From assembly GCF_900230185.1 (NCBI RefSeq), contig NZ_OCSR01000002.1:4092001-4156000 (forward strand): a DNA stretch of 64,000 nt. The letters run 5' to 3'. Shown one piece after another: positions 17,205 through 26,100 of this stretch. The position numbers were made by a program, and so were the translations under genes. This DNA is from Burkholderia sp. OK233 (GTDB lineage: Bacteria > Pseudomonadota > Gammaproteobacteria > Burkholderiales > Burkholderiaceae). The notes below the pieces were generated by a model, which was given only the letters and a program-made list of their open reading frames with translations, was not told the DNA's origin and did no database searches. The stretch's first letter is position 1. Each line of letters starts with the position of its first letter.

Positions 17205-18200
17205 ATGTCCACCGATCGCACGGCGTCGCTGTCGCACTTTGCATTTATGCCGGTGCCGAACTTCACGATGATCGCGTTCACCAACGCGATCGAAGTTCTC
17301 CGCATGGCGAACTATCTGACGGGACAAACGCTTTACCGCTGGTCGATTGTGAGCCCCGAAGGCGGCCCGGTGACGGCGAGCAACGGCCTCTCGGTCGATA
17401 CCGGTCCGGTCGAGTGTGTCGGTCAGCCGGATATCGTGTTCGTGGTCGGCGGTATCGACGTGCAGCGCGCCACTACCCCTGCGCATCTCGTCGCGCTGCG
17501 CCGCTTCGCCCGCATGGGCAGCGTGCTCGGCAGCCTGTGCACCGGAACCTATGCGCTGGCGCGTGCCGGCTTGCTGGCCGGTTACGCGTGTGCGATTCAC
17601 TGGGAGAACATGTCGGCGCTCAAAGAAGAGTTTCCCGACACGCGCTTTCTGAAAGAACTGTTCGTGATCGATCGCGATCGCGTCACGTGCACAGGCGGCG
17701 TGGCGCCGCTCGATATGATGCTCAACCTGATCGCACCGCGGGTCGGCACGGCGCGGGTCACGCAGATCGCGGAGCAGTTCATCGTCGAGCATGTGCGCGA
17801 TAACAACGCACAACAGAAAATGCCGCTGGTGGCGCGGCTCGGTTCGGCCAACAAGTCGCTCTTCGAAGTGATCTCGCTGATGGAGAACAACATCGAGGAG
17901 CCGCTTTCGCGCGAAGAGCTCGCGCGGCTCGCGGGCATGTCGCAGCGGCAATTGCAGCGCCTGTTCCGCGAACATCTGGGGATGACGCCGACGCATTACT
18001 ATCTGACGCTGCGCTTGCGGCGCGCCCGCGAGTTGCTGCTGCAGACCGACATGTCGATCATGCACATCACGATGGCTTGCGGCTTCCAGTCGGCTTGCCA
18101 CTTCTCGAAGAGCTATCGCGACGCGTTCGGCACCGCGCCGACGCGCGAACGGCGCAAGCAGGCGCCGTCGCTGGCCGCAGCGCCCGTGATGGCGGCTTGA
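17205..18200 (+). CDS. GlxA-family AraC-type regulator (GbdR/SouR-like)
   Basis: A 331-residue regulator. The N-terminal DJ-1/PfpI-like amidase domain (about residues 5-190) has VPNFTMIAFTNAIEVLRMANY and the GSLCTGTYALARAG nucleophile-elbow region, which is usually a sensor without catalysis. The C-terminal AraC helix-turn-helix (about 215-315) has LSREELARLAGMSQRQLQRLFREHLG and ACGFQSACHFSKSYRDAFG. It is closely similar along its length to the regulator at 35656-36657. It diverges from glyA-dgc-etf-gbc, so it probably activates that operon in response to betaine, dimethylglycine or sarcosine. The start at 17205 has GAAGGA upstream at a long spacing; an upstream start at 17124 has no such site. 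Confidence 0.9.
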   Translation: MSTDRTASLSHFAFMPVPNFTMIAFTNAIEVLRMANYLTGQTLYRWSIVSPEGGPVTASNGLSVDTGPVECVGQPDIVFVVGGIDVQRATTPAHLVALRRFARMGSVLGSLCTGTYALARAGLLAGYACAIHWENMSALKEEFPDTRFLKELFVIDRDRVTCTGGVAPLDMMLNLIAPRVGTARVTQIAEQFIVEHVRDNNAQQKMPLVARLGSANKSLFEVISLMENNIEEPLSREELARLAGMSQRQLQRLFREHLGMTPTHYYLTLRLRRARELLLQTDMSIMHITMACGFQSACHFSKSYRDAFGTAPTRERRKQAPSLAAAPVMAA

Positions 18201-18239
18201 GTCGATTAACTCACTGATAACTTCACCGCCTGAAAACAC

Positions 18240-18270
18240 AACGCGTTGAACGGGAACCCGCTCAACGCGT
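18240..18270. terminator. Hairpin between convergent regulator and fdhA
   Basis: ACGCGTTGA and TCAACGCGT pair over 9 bp, and CGGG-AA-CCCG pairs inside after one mismatch. On the minus strand it is followed by TGTGTTTTC. It lies 40 bases after the regulator stop and is the likely bidirectional end of both transcripts; the T-tract is poor. Confidence 0.5.
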
Positions 18271-18342
18271 GCGTTGTGATCACGCTGTTCAGCCTTGCGT
18301 GACCGTCTCAGACAGGACCGCGAACGCGGTCCCTTCGCGCCC

Positions 18343-19542
18343 TCAAGCCGCCTTCAACAGCCCGTGCGGGTCGATCACAAACTTCTTTGGCGCGCCGCCA
18401 TCGAACTGCCGGTAACCGTCCGGGGCCTGGTCGAGCGAGACAACCGTCACGTTCACGATATCCGCAATCGGCAACCGGTCCCACAGGATCGCCTGCATCA
18501 GATTGTGGTTGTACTTCATTACCGGCGTCTGCCCCGTGTGGAACGAGTGCGACTTGGCCCAGCCGAGACCGAAGCGGATGCTCAGGCTGCCTTTGCGGGC
18601 GGCGGCATCGGTGGCGCCCGGATCGTCCGTCACATACAGACCCGGAATGCCGATCGCGCCCGCGGCCCGCGTGATTTCCATCAGCGAATTGAGTACCGTG
18701 GCCGGCGCTTCCTCATGCGAGCCGCTGCTGCCGTGACCGTGCGCCTCGAAACCGACGCAGTCCACCGCGCAATCCACTTCGGGCTTGCCAAGAATCTGTT
18801 CGATTTGCTCGCCGAGCGTGGCGTCCTTCGACAAATCGATAGTCTGGAAACCCATCTTGCGCGCATGCGCGAGACGCGCCTCATTCATATCACCGACGAT
18901 CGTGCAGGCCGCGCCTAACAGGCGCGCGGATGCGGCCGCCGCCATCCCCACCGGCCCCGCGCCCGCAATGTAGACGGTAGCGCCCGGCTTCACGCCCGCC
19001 ATCACCGCGCCGTGATAGCCGGTCGGCAGAATGTCGGACAAACACGTCAGGTCGCGGATTTTCGCCATCGCCTGGGCGTAGTCGGGGAATTTCAGCAGAT
19101 TGAAGTCGGCGTACGGCACCAGCACGTACTCGGCCTGGCCGCCGATCCAGCCGCCCATGTCGACGTAGCCATAAGCCCCGCCGGCCCGCGACGGATTCAC
19201 ATTCAGGCACACGCCGGTGTGCTGCGCCTTGCAGGTCGGACAGCGTCCACAAGCGACGTTGAACGGCACCGACACCAGGTCGCCGACCTTCAACGTTTCA
19301 ACGTCGCGGCCCACCTCGATCACCTCGCCGGTAATCTCGTGGCCGAGTACCAAGCCGACCTCGGCGGTTGTGCGGCCGCGCACCATGTGCTGATCGGAGC
19401 CGCAAATATTCGTGCTTACCACCTTCAGGATCACGCCGTGCCCGATTGACCGGCCACGCGGATCGACCATCTTCGGAAAGTCGATCGACTGCACTTCCAC
19501 CTTGCCCTGCCCTAGATACACGACGCCGCGATTGCTGCTCAT
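18343..19542 (-). CDS. fdhA: Glutathione-independent formaldehyde dehydrogenase
   Basis: A zinc-dependent, NAD-linked formaldehyde dehydrogenase of the Pseudomonas putida type; it oxidises the formaldehyde released by GbcAB and by sarcosine or dimethylglycine demethylation. The product has 399 residues, with catalytic-zinc residues Cys47 and His68, structural-zinc Cys98, Cys101, Cys104 and Cys112, and a Rossmann motif GAGPVGMAAAA. The long insertion including EAHGHGSSGSHEEAP is typical of this subgroup. GGAGACAGACAA precedes the ATG at 19542. It is divergent from betI, with a candidate regulator box at 19638-19668. Confidence 0.95.
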   Translation of the reverse strand: MSSNRGVVYLGQGKVEVQSIDFPKMVDPRGRSIGHGVILKVVSTNICGSDQHMVRGRTTAEVGLVLGHEITGEVIEVGRDVETLKVGDLVSVPFNVACGRCPTCKAQHTGVCLNVNPSRAGGAYGYVDMGGWIGGQAEYVLVPYADFNLLKFPDYAQAMAKIRDLTCLSDILPTGYHGAVMAGVKPGATVYIAGAGPVGMAAAASARLLGAACTIVGDMNEARLAHARKMGFQTIDLSKDATLGEQIEQILGKPEVDCAVDCVGFEAHGHGSSGSHEEAPATVLNSLMEITRAAGAIGIPGLYVTDDPGATDAAARKGSLSIRFGLGWAKSHSFHTGQTPVMKYNHNLMQAILWDRLPIADIVNVTVVSLDQAPDGYRQFDGGAPKKFVIDPHGLLKAA

Positions 19543-19637
19543 TTGTCTGTCTCCATGTCTCGTGAGCGGCGCGCCTGACTCTACGTGATGCGCCGTTCAA
19601 CGAGCGTAGCGCCCGGTGAAACAAAGGACATGTACCG

Positions 19638-19668
19638 AACACGACACCGGTTTGGCCGGAACCGACAC
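19638..19668 (-). promoter_or_regulatory. Candidate GbdR/SouR-type box upstream of fdhA
   Basis: Read on the plus strand, ACACGACACC and ACCGACACG have CGACAC cores at 19642 and 19663, exactly 21 bp apart, about 96 bases upstream of the fdhA start. Orientation and spacing match the boxes upstream of sdaA-sox and choVW, though the T-rich flank is missing. Confidence 0.45.
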
Positions 19669-19709
19669 GCTGGGCGCAACCCATACCCACGCTGATGCAA
19701 CCCGGTTTT

Positions 19710-19744
19710 TATTGATTGACCGTTCAATATAAAAAAACTAGTAT
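19710..19744 (+). promoter_or_regulatory. betI-betB-betA promoter with overlapping BetI-type operator
   Basis: A sigma-70 promoter with -35 TTGACC (19716-19721), a 17-bp spacer and -10 TAGTAT (19739-19744). The dyad TATTGA ... TCAATA (19710-19729), with inner TTGA-CCGT-TCAA, covers the -35. Known BetI operators are AT-rich palindromes built on TTGA/TCAA, so repression by BetI at this site is likely. Transcription would start about 44 bases before the betI ATG. Confidence 0.72.
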
Positions 19745-19794
19745 TCCCCATCGAACACGTGGGCGGTCGGCCTGCGCCTGCCGCCTCCTGCACC

Positions 19795-20382
19795 ATGCCC
19801 AAACTTGGAATGCGCGAAATCCGCCGCGCCCAGCTGATCGACGCAACCCTGCTGACCATCGACCAGACTGGCCTGGCCGGTGCAACGCTCGCCTCGGTCG
19901 CACAGCGCGCGAGCATTTCCACCGGCATCGTCAGCCACTATTTCGGCGACAAGGACGGATTGCTCGAAGCCACCATGCGCCACGTGCTGCGCGATCTGTG
20001 GCAAGCCACGTCGAGACGGCGCCGTGCGGCGAAGGCGGACCCGCGCTCGAAGCTACGTGCAGTCGTCGCGGCGAATTTCGACATCGAGCAGACCAGCGGC
20101 CCGGTCATGAAAACGTGGCTCGCATTCTGGTGCGAAAGCATGCACAAGCCGCAATTGCGGCGGCTTCAGTACGTAAACACGCGGCGCTTGAACTCGAACC
20201 TGTGCGCAGATTTTTCCAAAGCACTGCCGCGTCCGGCGGCGCGCCGTGCGGCAAGCGGCCTCGCGGCGTTAGTCGACGGACTGTGGCTGCGCGGCGCTTT
20301 GTCCGGTGAGCCCTTCGATACCAAGGCTGCACTGCGCGTGGCAAACGACTACATCGATCTGCTTCTGGAAGCGCGCAACTAG
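19795..20382 (+). CDS. betI: TetR-family choline-responsive repressor
   Basis: A 195-residue TetR-type repressor of the bet genes, released by choline. The N-terminus MPKLGMREIRRAQLIDATL and the helix-turn-helix ASISTGIVSHYFGDKDGLLEATMR are typical of BetI, and the C-terminal domain (LAFWCESMHKPQLRRLQ; LAALVDGLWLRGAL) is complete. The start at 19795 matches the family N-terminus; there is no clear Shine-Dalgarno, and an in-frame ATG at 19759 would add 12 residues not typical of the family. It is the first gene of betI-betB-betA, 41 bases before betB, and has an autoregulatory-type operator upstream. Confidence 0.95.
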   Translation: MPKLGMREIRRAQLIDATLLTIDQTGLAGATLASVAQRASISTGIVSHYFGDKDGLLEATMRHVLRDLWQATSRRRRAAKADPRSKLRAVVAANFDIEQTSGPVMKTWLAFWCESMHKPQLRRLQYVNTRRLNSNLCADFSKALPRPAARRAASGLAALVDGLWLRGALSGEPFDTKAALRVANDYIDLLLEARN

Positions 20383-20423
20383 CACGCGTCCAGAACGGCG
20401 ACATCTTCAGAAAGGAGCAAGTC

Positions 20424-21893
20424 ATGGCGGTATTCGCAACGCAACGTCTCTATATTGGCGGCGCCTACGTCGACGCAACCAGTGGCGAGACTTTCGACAC
20501 CCTCGACCCCGCCACCGGCGAAACGCTCGCGACCGTGCAACAGGCCTCGGCGGCCGACGTCGATCGCGCGGTGCAATCCGCACGTGACGGCCAACGCGAG
20601 TGGGCCGCACTCACGGCGATGCAGCGCTCGCGCATCCTGCGCCGCGCGGTCGAGATCCTGCGTGAGCGCAATGACGAACTCGCCGCGCTCGAAACGCGCG
20701 ACACAGGCAAGGCGATTGCGGAGACCCGGGCGGTCGATATCGTCACCGGCGCGGACGTGATCGAGTATTACGCGGGGTTGGCGACCGCTATCGAAGGTCA
20801 GCAGATTCCGCTGCGGCCGTCGTCGTTTGTTTATACGCGGCGTGAGCCGCTGGGCGTGTGTGCAGGTATCGGCGCATGGAATTACCCGATCCAGATTGCG
20901 TGCTGGAAATCGGCGCCCGCGTTGGCGGCCGGCAATGCAATGATCTTCAAGCCCAGCGAAATCACGCCGCTAACCGCGTTGAAACTCGCCGAGATTTATA
21001 CCGAAGCCGGTGTACCAGCCGGCGTGTTCAACGTCGTACAAGGCGACGGACGCGTGGGTGCGATGCTCGCCGCGCATCCGGACGTCGAGAAGATTTCGTT
21101 CACCGGCGGTGTTGAAACGGGCAAGAAGGTGATGTCGCTGGCGGGCGCCTCGTCGTTGAAAGAAGTGACGATGGAACTGGGCGGCAAGTCCCCCCTGCTC
21201 GTCTTCGACGATGCCAACCTCGAACGCGCCGCTGACATCGCGATGAGCGCCAATTTCTTCAGCTCCGGTCAGGTCTGCACGAACGGCACACGGGTATTCG
21301 TGCAGCGTAGCGTGCTGGAACGCTTCGAAGCGCTAGTGCTGGAACGTGTAAAACGGATTCGCGTCGGCGCGCCCACTGACGCCGACACCAACTTCGGCCC
21401 GCTGGTCAGCGCCGCGCAATTGCAGAAGGTGCTCGGCTATATCGAAAGCGGCGTGCAGGAAGGCGCGCGGCTGCTCGCAGGCGGCAAGCGGCTGACGGAA
21501 GGCCATTTCGGCAACGGCCAGTATGTCGAGCCGACGGTTTTCACCGGTTGCCATGACGACATGCGCATCGTGCGCGAAGAAATCTTCGGCCCGGTGATGA
21601 GCATCCTCGTTTTCGATGACGAAGACGAAGCGATTTCGCGTGCAAATAACACCGCGTACGGTTTGGCAGGTGGCGTTGTCACCGAGAACCTGGCGCGTGC
21701 GCATCGCGTGATTCACCGGCTCGAAGCGGGTATCTGCTGGATCAACACCTGGGGCGAGTCGCCTGCGGAAATGCCGGTGGGCGGCTACAAGCAATCGGGC
21801 GTCGGCCGTGAGAACGGCATCACCACGCTCGAACACTACACGCGCATCAAGTCCGTGCAGGTCGAACTCGGCCCGTATCAACCGGTGTTCTAA
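20424..21893 (+). CDS. betB: Betaine aldehyde dehydrogenase
   Basis: Oxidises betaine aldehyde to glycine betaine with NAD(P)+. The product has 489 residues, the full aldehyde dehydrogenase length. The general base is Glu251 (TMELGGKSP) and the nucleophile Cys285 (SSGQVCTNGTR). The cofactor motif FTGGVETGKKV is present. AAAGGAGCAAGTC precedes the ATG. It is followed after 12 bases by betA. Confidence 0.97.
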   Translation: MAVFATQRLYIGGAYVDATSGETFDTLDPATGETLATVQQASAADVDRAVQSARDGQREWAALTAMQRSRILRRAVEILRERNDELAALETRDTGKAIAETRAVDIVTGADVIEYYAGLATAIEGQQIPLRPSSFVYTRREPLGVCAGIGAWNYPIQIACWKSAPALAAGNAMIFKPSEITPLTALKLAEIYTEAGVPAGVFNVVQGDGRVGAMLAAHPDVEKISFTGGVETGKKVMSLAGASSLKEVTMELGGKSPLLVFDDANLERAADIAMSANFFSSGQVCTNGTRVFVQRSVLERFEALVLERVKRIRVGAPTDADTNFGPLVSAAQLQKVLGYIESGVQEGARLLAGGKRLTEGHFGNGQYVEPTVFTGCHDDMRIVREEIFGPVMSILVFDDEDEAISRANNTAYGLAGGVVTENLARAHRVIHRLEAGICWINTWGESPAEMPVGGYKQSGVGRENGITTLEHYTRIKSVQVELGPYQPVF

Positions 21894-21905
21894 GGAGGGG
21901 TGGCG

Positions 21906-23633
21906 ATGGCTTCGAACGAATACGACTACATCATCGTCGGCGCGGGTTCGGCAGGCAACGTGCTCGCCTCGCGCCTGACCGAAGACGCGGATGTGACCGT
22001 GCTGCTCCTCGAAGCAGGCGGCCCCGACTACCGTTTCGATTTCCGCACGCAGATGCCCGCGGCCCTCGCCTATCCATTGCAAGGTCGGCGCTACAACTGG
22101 GCGTACGAAACCGACCCTGAGCCGCATATGAACAACCGTCGCATGGAGTGCGGGCGCGGCAAAGGGCTCGGCGGTTCGTCGCTGATCAACGGTATGTGCT
22201 ATATCCGCGGCAACGCGCTCGATTACGACGGTTGGGCAACGCGCTCTGGACTGGAAAACTGGACCTATCTGGATTGTCTGCCGTACTTCCGCAAAGCGGA
22301 AACGCGTGATGTGGGCGCGAACGCGTACCACGGCGGCGACGGCCCGGTCCATGTGACGACGAGCAAGCCCGGCAACAATCCCCTATTCGCGGCGATGGTC
22401 GAGGCCGGCGTGCAGGCGGGTTTTCCGCGTACCGACGATCTGAACGGCTATCAGCAGGAAGGTTTCGGCCCAATGGATCGCACGGTCACGGCGAACGGCC
22501 GACGCGCCAGCACCGCACGTGGTTATCTGGATCGCGCGAAAACGCGTCCGAATCTGACTATCGTGACGCATGCCATGACCGATCGCGTGCTATTCCTGGG
22601 CAAGCGTGCGATAGGCGTCACGTATCTGCATCACGGCAATGCCGAGACTGCGCATGCGCGCCGCGAAGTGCTGGTGTGCAGCGGCGCGATTGCCTCGCCG
22701 CAATTGTTGCAACGCTCGGGCGTGGGCCGCTCGACGTGGCTGCGCGAACTCGACGTGCCACTCGTGCACGATCTGCCGGGCGTGGGCGAAAATCTGCAGG
22801 ACCATCTGGAGATGTATATCCAGTACGAATGCAAGGAGCCGGTTTCGCTGTATCCCGCGTTGCAATGGTGGAATCAGCCTGCCATCGGACTTGAATGGAT
22901 GTTTAACGGCACGGGTATTGGCGCGAGCAATCAGTTCGAAGCGGGCGGCTTCATCCGTACCCGCGACGAAGACCTGTGGCCGAACATCCAGTATCACTTC
23001 CTGCCTGTTGCGATCAACTACAACGGTTCCAACGCGATCAAGATGCACGGCTTCCAGGCGCATGTCGGCTCGATGCGTTCGCCAAGCCGTGGCCGTGTGA
23101 AGCTCACGTCACGCGATCCTGCCGCGCATCCGAGCATCCTGTTCAATTACATGGCCGATCCGCTTGACTGGCGGGAATTTCGTGACGGTATCCGCATTAC
23201 GCGCGAGATCATGCGGCAGCCGGCTTTGGATCGCTATCGCGGCCGGGAGTTGAATCCGGGCGCGGAGTTGACGACGGATGAACAGCTCGATACTTTCGTT
23301 CGCATGCGTGCGGAGACCGCGTTTCATCCGTCGTGCTCGTGCAAGATGGGTTATGACGATATGGCTGTGGTGGATAGCGAGGGCCGCGTGCATGGGCTCG
23401 AGGCATTGCGCGTCGTCGATGCGTCGATCATGCCGCAGATCACAACCGGCAATCTGAACGCGCCGACGATCATGCTCGCAGAGAAGATCGCCGATCGGAT
23501 TCGCGGACGGGATGCGCTGGCGCGGGTGGAGACGCCGTACTTCGTGGCGAATGGAGCGGGCGTGACGCATTCGCGGCCAACGTCCAAAGGGCAAGAACAA
23601 GTTATCCCACAGGGGGCGTCCTCAGGGGCGTAA
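21906..23633 (+). CDS. betA: Choline dehydrogenase
   Basis: An FAD-dependent GMC-family oxidoreductase, membrane-associated in related bacteria, that oxidises choline to betaine aldehyde. The product has 575 residues. The FAD motif is YIIVGAGSAGNVLASRL near the N-terminus; GMC signatures follow as GLGGSSLINGMCYIRG and later SGAIASPQLLQRSGVG; the C-terminal catalytic region includes FHPSCSCKMG and TGNLNAPTIMLAEK. The start is the ATG at 21906 with AAGGAGGGG just upstream; a GTG at 21900 overlaps that ribosome site and is rejected. The C-terminus after residue 540 is low in complexity, as is common. Confidence 0.96.
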   Translation: MASNEYDYIIVGAGSAGNVLASRLTEDADVTVLLLEAGGPDYRFDFRTQMPAALAYPLQGRRYNWAYETDPEPHMNNRRMECGRGKGLGGSSLINGMCYIRGNALDYDGWATRSGLENWTYLDCLPYFRKAETRDVGANAYHGGDGPVHVTTSKPGNNPLFAAMVEAGVQAGFPRTDDLNGYQQEGFGPMDRTVTANGRRASTARGYLDRAKTRPNLTIVTHAMTDRVLFLGKRAIGVTYLHHGNAETAHARREVLVCSGAIASPQLLQRSGVGRSTWLRELDVPLVHDLPGVGENLQDHLEMYIQYECKEPVSLYPALQWWNQPAIGLEWMFNGTGIGASNQFEAGGFIRTRDEDLWPNIQYHFLPVAINYNGSNAIKMHGFQAHVGSMRSPSRGRVKLTSRDPAAHPSILFNYMADPLDWREFRDGIRITREIMRQPALDRYRGRELNPGAELTTDEQLDTFVRMRAETAFHPSCSCKMGYDDMAVVDSEGRVHGLEALRVVDASIMPQITTGNLNAPTIMLAEKIADRIRGRDALARVETPYFVANGAGVTHSRPTSKGQEQVIPQGASSGA

Positions 23634-23737
23634 GGCTCGCACGCGCCTGAAGTTGAGTGGCAAAGGCAACGCGCAGCAACCCTGCGAACTAGGCGGCGAC
23701 GGTTAGGACATGGCATCCCTTCAGGTCGCCTGCTTTT

Positions 23738-23763
23738 CGTATAGCGTTCATATACACTATACG
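23738..23763 (+). promoter_or_regulatory. HigA operator / promoter dyad at higBA
   Basis: A perfect inverted repeat CGTATAG (23738-23744) and CTATACG (23757-23763) with a 12-bp spacer, ending one base before the higB start codon. The spacer and right arm contain TATACA-like -10 sequence. Toxin-antitoxin operons are normally autorepressed through such palindromes. Confidence 0.7.
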
Positions 23764-23764
23764 A

Positions 23765-24061
23765 ATGATCAAGACCTTCAGACACAAAGGGCTGGAGCAG
23801 TTCTTCCTGACGGGTTCCAAAAAAGGGATCACGGCCGCCCACGCGGAGAAACTTCGGGTTCGCCTGACAGCGCTCCATGCTGCGACAGGACCGGCGGATA
23901 TGAACGCAGTGCCATGGCGGCTGCATCAGCTTTCCGGGAAGAACCCGAAGGGGCAGGATATCGAAGGCCATTGGTCTATCTGGATAACCGGGAACTGGCA
24001 TCTCACGTTCTTCTTTGAAGGAACGGATGCTGTTCTTGTCGATTATCAGGACTATCACTAA
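23765..24061 (+). CDS. higB: HigB-family toxin (RelE/ParE superfamily)
   Basis: A 98-residue HigB-like mRNA interferase; this family cleaves translated mRNA on the ribosome. It has the characteristic N-terminus MIKTFRHKGLEQFF, then TGSKKGI, the WRLHQLSG segment, and the C-terminal LVDYQDYH. No Shine-Dalgarno precedes the ATG, and the operator/promoter ends one base upstream, so a leaderless transcript is possible. The antitoxin follows after 10 bases. The pair is an accessory insertion between betIBA and the MFS/sox genes and has no visible link to betaine metabolism. Confidence 0.9.
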   Translation: MIKTFRHKGLEQFFLTGSKKGITAAHAEKLRVRLTALHAATGPADMNAVPWRLHQLSGKNPKGQDIEGHWSIWITGNWHLTFFFEGTDAVLVDYQDYH

Positions 24062-24071
24062 GGATCCGACG

Positions 24072-24362
24072 ATGACATCAATGCATAACCCGGCGCACCC
24101 TGGACTGGTGTTGCGCGAGTACCTTGGCGATCTCAGCGTCACGATTGTTGCTGAGAGACTTGGCGTCACGCGAGCGGCGCTCTCAAGGATTCTCAACGGT
24201 CATGCCGGAATTTCGGCAGACATGGCCGTGCTGCTCGGCGCTGCGCTGGGCACCTCGGCGGAGATGTGGACCATCATGCAGGCGCGTTATGACCTATGGC
24301 AGGCGCAACAGAGGCCGCATCGCAAGATCCAGGCGTTCCCAGAACTGGCACACGCCGCATAG
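24072..24362 (+). CDS. higA: HigA-family antitoxin
   Basis: A 96-residue antitoxin with an XRE-type helix-turn-helix (about residues 24-60: VAERLGVTRAALSRILNGHAG). The family N-terminus NPAHPGLVLREYLG and C-terminal MWTIMQARYDLWQAQQ are intact. The start at 24072 has AAGGAT upstream; an internal ATG nine bases later is a possible alternative. It is expected to neutralise HigB and, with it, repress the dyad at 23738-23763. A strong terminator follows within 25 bases. Confidence 0.93.
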   Translation: MTSMHNPAHPGLVLREYLGDLSVTIVAERLGVTRAALSRILNGHAGISADMAVLLGAALGTSAEMWTIMQARYDLWQAQQRPHRKIQAFPELAHAA

Positions 24363-24383
24363 GCGCCCGACAGCACCAACATG

Positions 24384-24407
24384 AAACCGCCTCCGGGCGG
24401 TTTTTTT
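24384..24407 (+). terminator. Intrinsic terminator of higBA
   Basis: AAACCGCC / GGCGGTTT, an 8-bp perfect stem with loop TCCG, followed by seven T residues, 22 bases after the higA stop. Confidence 0.92.
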
Positions 24408-24559
24408 ACGTCCGCCATGGTCGTATGTATCTGGCGCGTGCAAAGTGCCGTTTTAACCAGTCGAAGCCTTGAGAGCATTACTTAAAAGGATTTCACGGCG
24501 AGCATCGTCGGCGGCGCGCAAAAGCTCATTTCCAGCGAAATCCACTGCCCGCCAAGCAT

Positions 24560-25978
24560 TCACTCCCGCGCAGGACTCAACAACCCCTGTGCCTCCGGCT
24601 CAACAGCTTCCGACATCAAAGTCTCCAACGCCAGCCCACGCGTCTCAATCCCCATGATCCAGACGGCTGCCGCGGCAATCACAAAACACATTGCGCCGAG
24701 CGAGAACACGCCGCCTTGCCCGAACATCGGCAGCACCACGCCGACCACGTAAGGGCCGATCAGCGACCCCACGCGGCCGATCGCCGATGCAAACCCTGAC
24801 CCCGTAGCCCGCGCTCCCGTGCCATAAAGCTCAGGCGTATAGGTGTAAAGCACCGCCCACATCGCAAACATAAAAAACTGCATCGCAAGTCCGGCGCAGA
24901 TCAGCAGCGTCGGCGTTTGCGCGTGCAGCGCGGTTTGTCCGTAGACATAGGCCATCACCGCGCTGCCGGCCAGCGACGCGATACAGGTCGGCTTACGTCC
25001 CCAGCGTTCGACCAGCCACGCTGCGCAGATAAAGCCCGGAATCCCGCCGAGCGAAATCAGCACCGTATACAGCACCGACTTCGTCACGGCAAAGCCCGCT
25101 TGTTGCATCAACGCGCCAAGCCACGACGTCAGCCCATAAAATCCAAGCAACGCGAAGAACCACAGTGTCCACACCATGATCGTGCGACGGCGGTAGGCTG
25201 TACTCCAGATCTCGCGAAATGCGCTCGTACCCTTCGCGGCCGGCGGTTCCTGCGGCATCACCGGTGCGCGCAACTGGCTCAGTCCGGTCGCTTTCATGAC
25301 CTTCACTTCGACTTCGGCGAGGATCTTGTCCGCTTCGGCGAGGCGTCCGCGATGTTCCAGCCAGCGCGGCGATTCCGGCACGACGCAGCGCACGATCAGC
25401 ACGAACACAGCGGGAATAGCCAACAAAGCGAACTCCGTGCGCCATCCGAACGACGGCAGCACGAAATACGACACCACGCCCGCCGTGATAAACCCGAGCG
25501 GCCAGAAGCCATCCATCAACGCGATCAGTCGTCCACGTGACTTGGCAGGCACGAATTCGGACAGGAGCGTCTGTGCAATGGGAAACTCCATACCCATGCC
25601 GAAACCGAGCAGCACCCGATAGAAAATCAGCGCCTCGACACTCTGCGCGGTCGAGCACAAATATGATGCGAGCCCCCACAGCACCATGCTCCATTGAAAC
25701 ACGGGGCGCCGTCCGAAGCGATCGGCCAGCAATCCGGCGACGGCCGCGCCGATCACCATGCCGAAGAAGCTCGCGCTCGCAACCAACCCCGTCGTCGCGC
25801 TCGACAAATGGAATTCGCTCTTGATCGAGCCGAGCACGAAGGTCATCGTGCCGAGATCGACTGAGTCGAAAAAGAATGCGATCGCGATGATGATGAAAAT
25901 GGTCCGGTGATATCCGGAGAACGGCAGGCGCTCGAGTCTGGCGGCTGCGCTCGCGCGAGGCTGAAAAGCGGTAGACAT
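24560..25978 (-). CDS. MFS transporter, metabolite:H+ symporter type
   Basis: A 472-residue major-facilitator permease with about twelve hydrophobic segments. The loop 2-3 motif is GLLADRFGRRPVF, and the sugar/aromatic-acid subgroup motif appears as FYRVLLGFGMGMEFP and FVPAKSRGR. The second-half loop has the related LVERWGRKP. The start at 25978 has GAGGGCATGAC before it; an upstream start at 26050 has none. It lies 122 bases downstream of the sox operon's last open frame on the same strand. The substrate cannot be read from sequence; a betaine-related solute is possible from context only. Confidence 0.88.
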   Translation of the reverse strand: MSTAFQPRASAAARLERLPFSGYHRTIFIIIAIAFFFDSVDLGTMTFVLGSIKSEFHLSSATTGLVASASFFGMVIGAAVAGLLADRFGRRPVFQWSMVLWGLASYLCSTAQSVEALIFYRVLLGFGMGMEFPIAQTLLSEFVPAKSRGRLIALMDGFWPLGFITAGVVSYFVLPSFGWRTEFALLAIPAVFVLIVRCVVPESPRWLEHRGRLAEADKILAEVEVKVMKATGLSQLRAPVMPQEPPAAKGTSAFREIWSTAYRRRTIMVWTLWFFALLGFYGLTSWLGALMQQAGFAVTKSVLYTVLISLGGIPGFICAAWLVERWGRKPTCIASLAGSAVMAYVYGQTALHAQTPTLLICAGLAMQFFMFAMWAVLYTYTPELYGTGARATGSGFASAIGRVGSLIGPYVVGVVLPMFGQGGVFSLGAMCFVIAAAAVWIMGIETRGLALETLMSEAVEPEAQGLLSPARE

Positions 25979-26100
25979 GTCATGCCCTCGTTGATGCGGC
26001 GGCTGCCGCGTGGACGTTCCGATCAGTGCGTTTTCAGTAGACGCCGACATAATTCGGCCACATAGAAGGAATACGTCATCGGGATGGAACGGGGGCGTCG

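Noticed and set aside
26040..26060. CGACAT upstream of the MFS gene as a regulator box
   Set aside because: No second core at 21 bp on either side.
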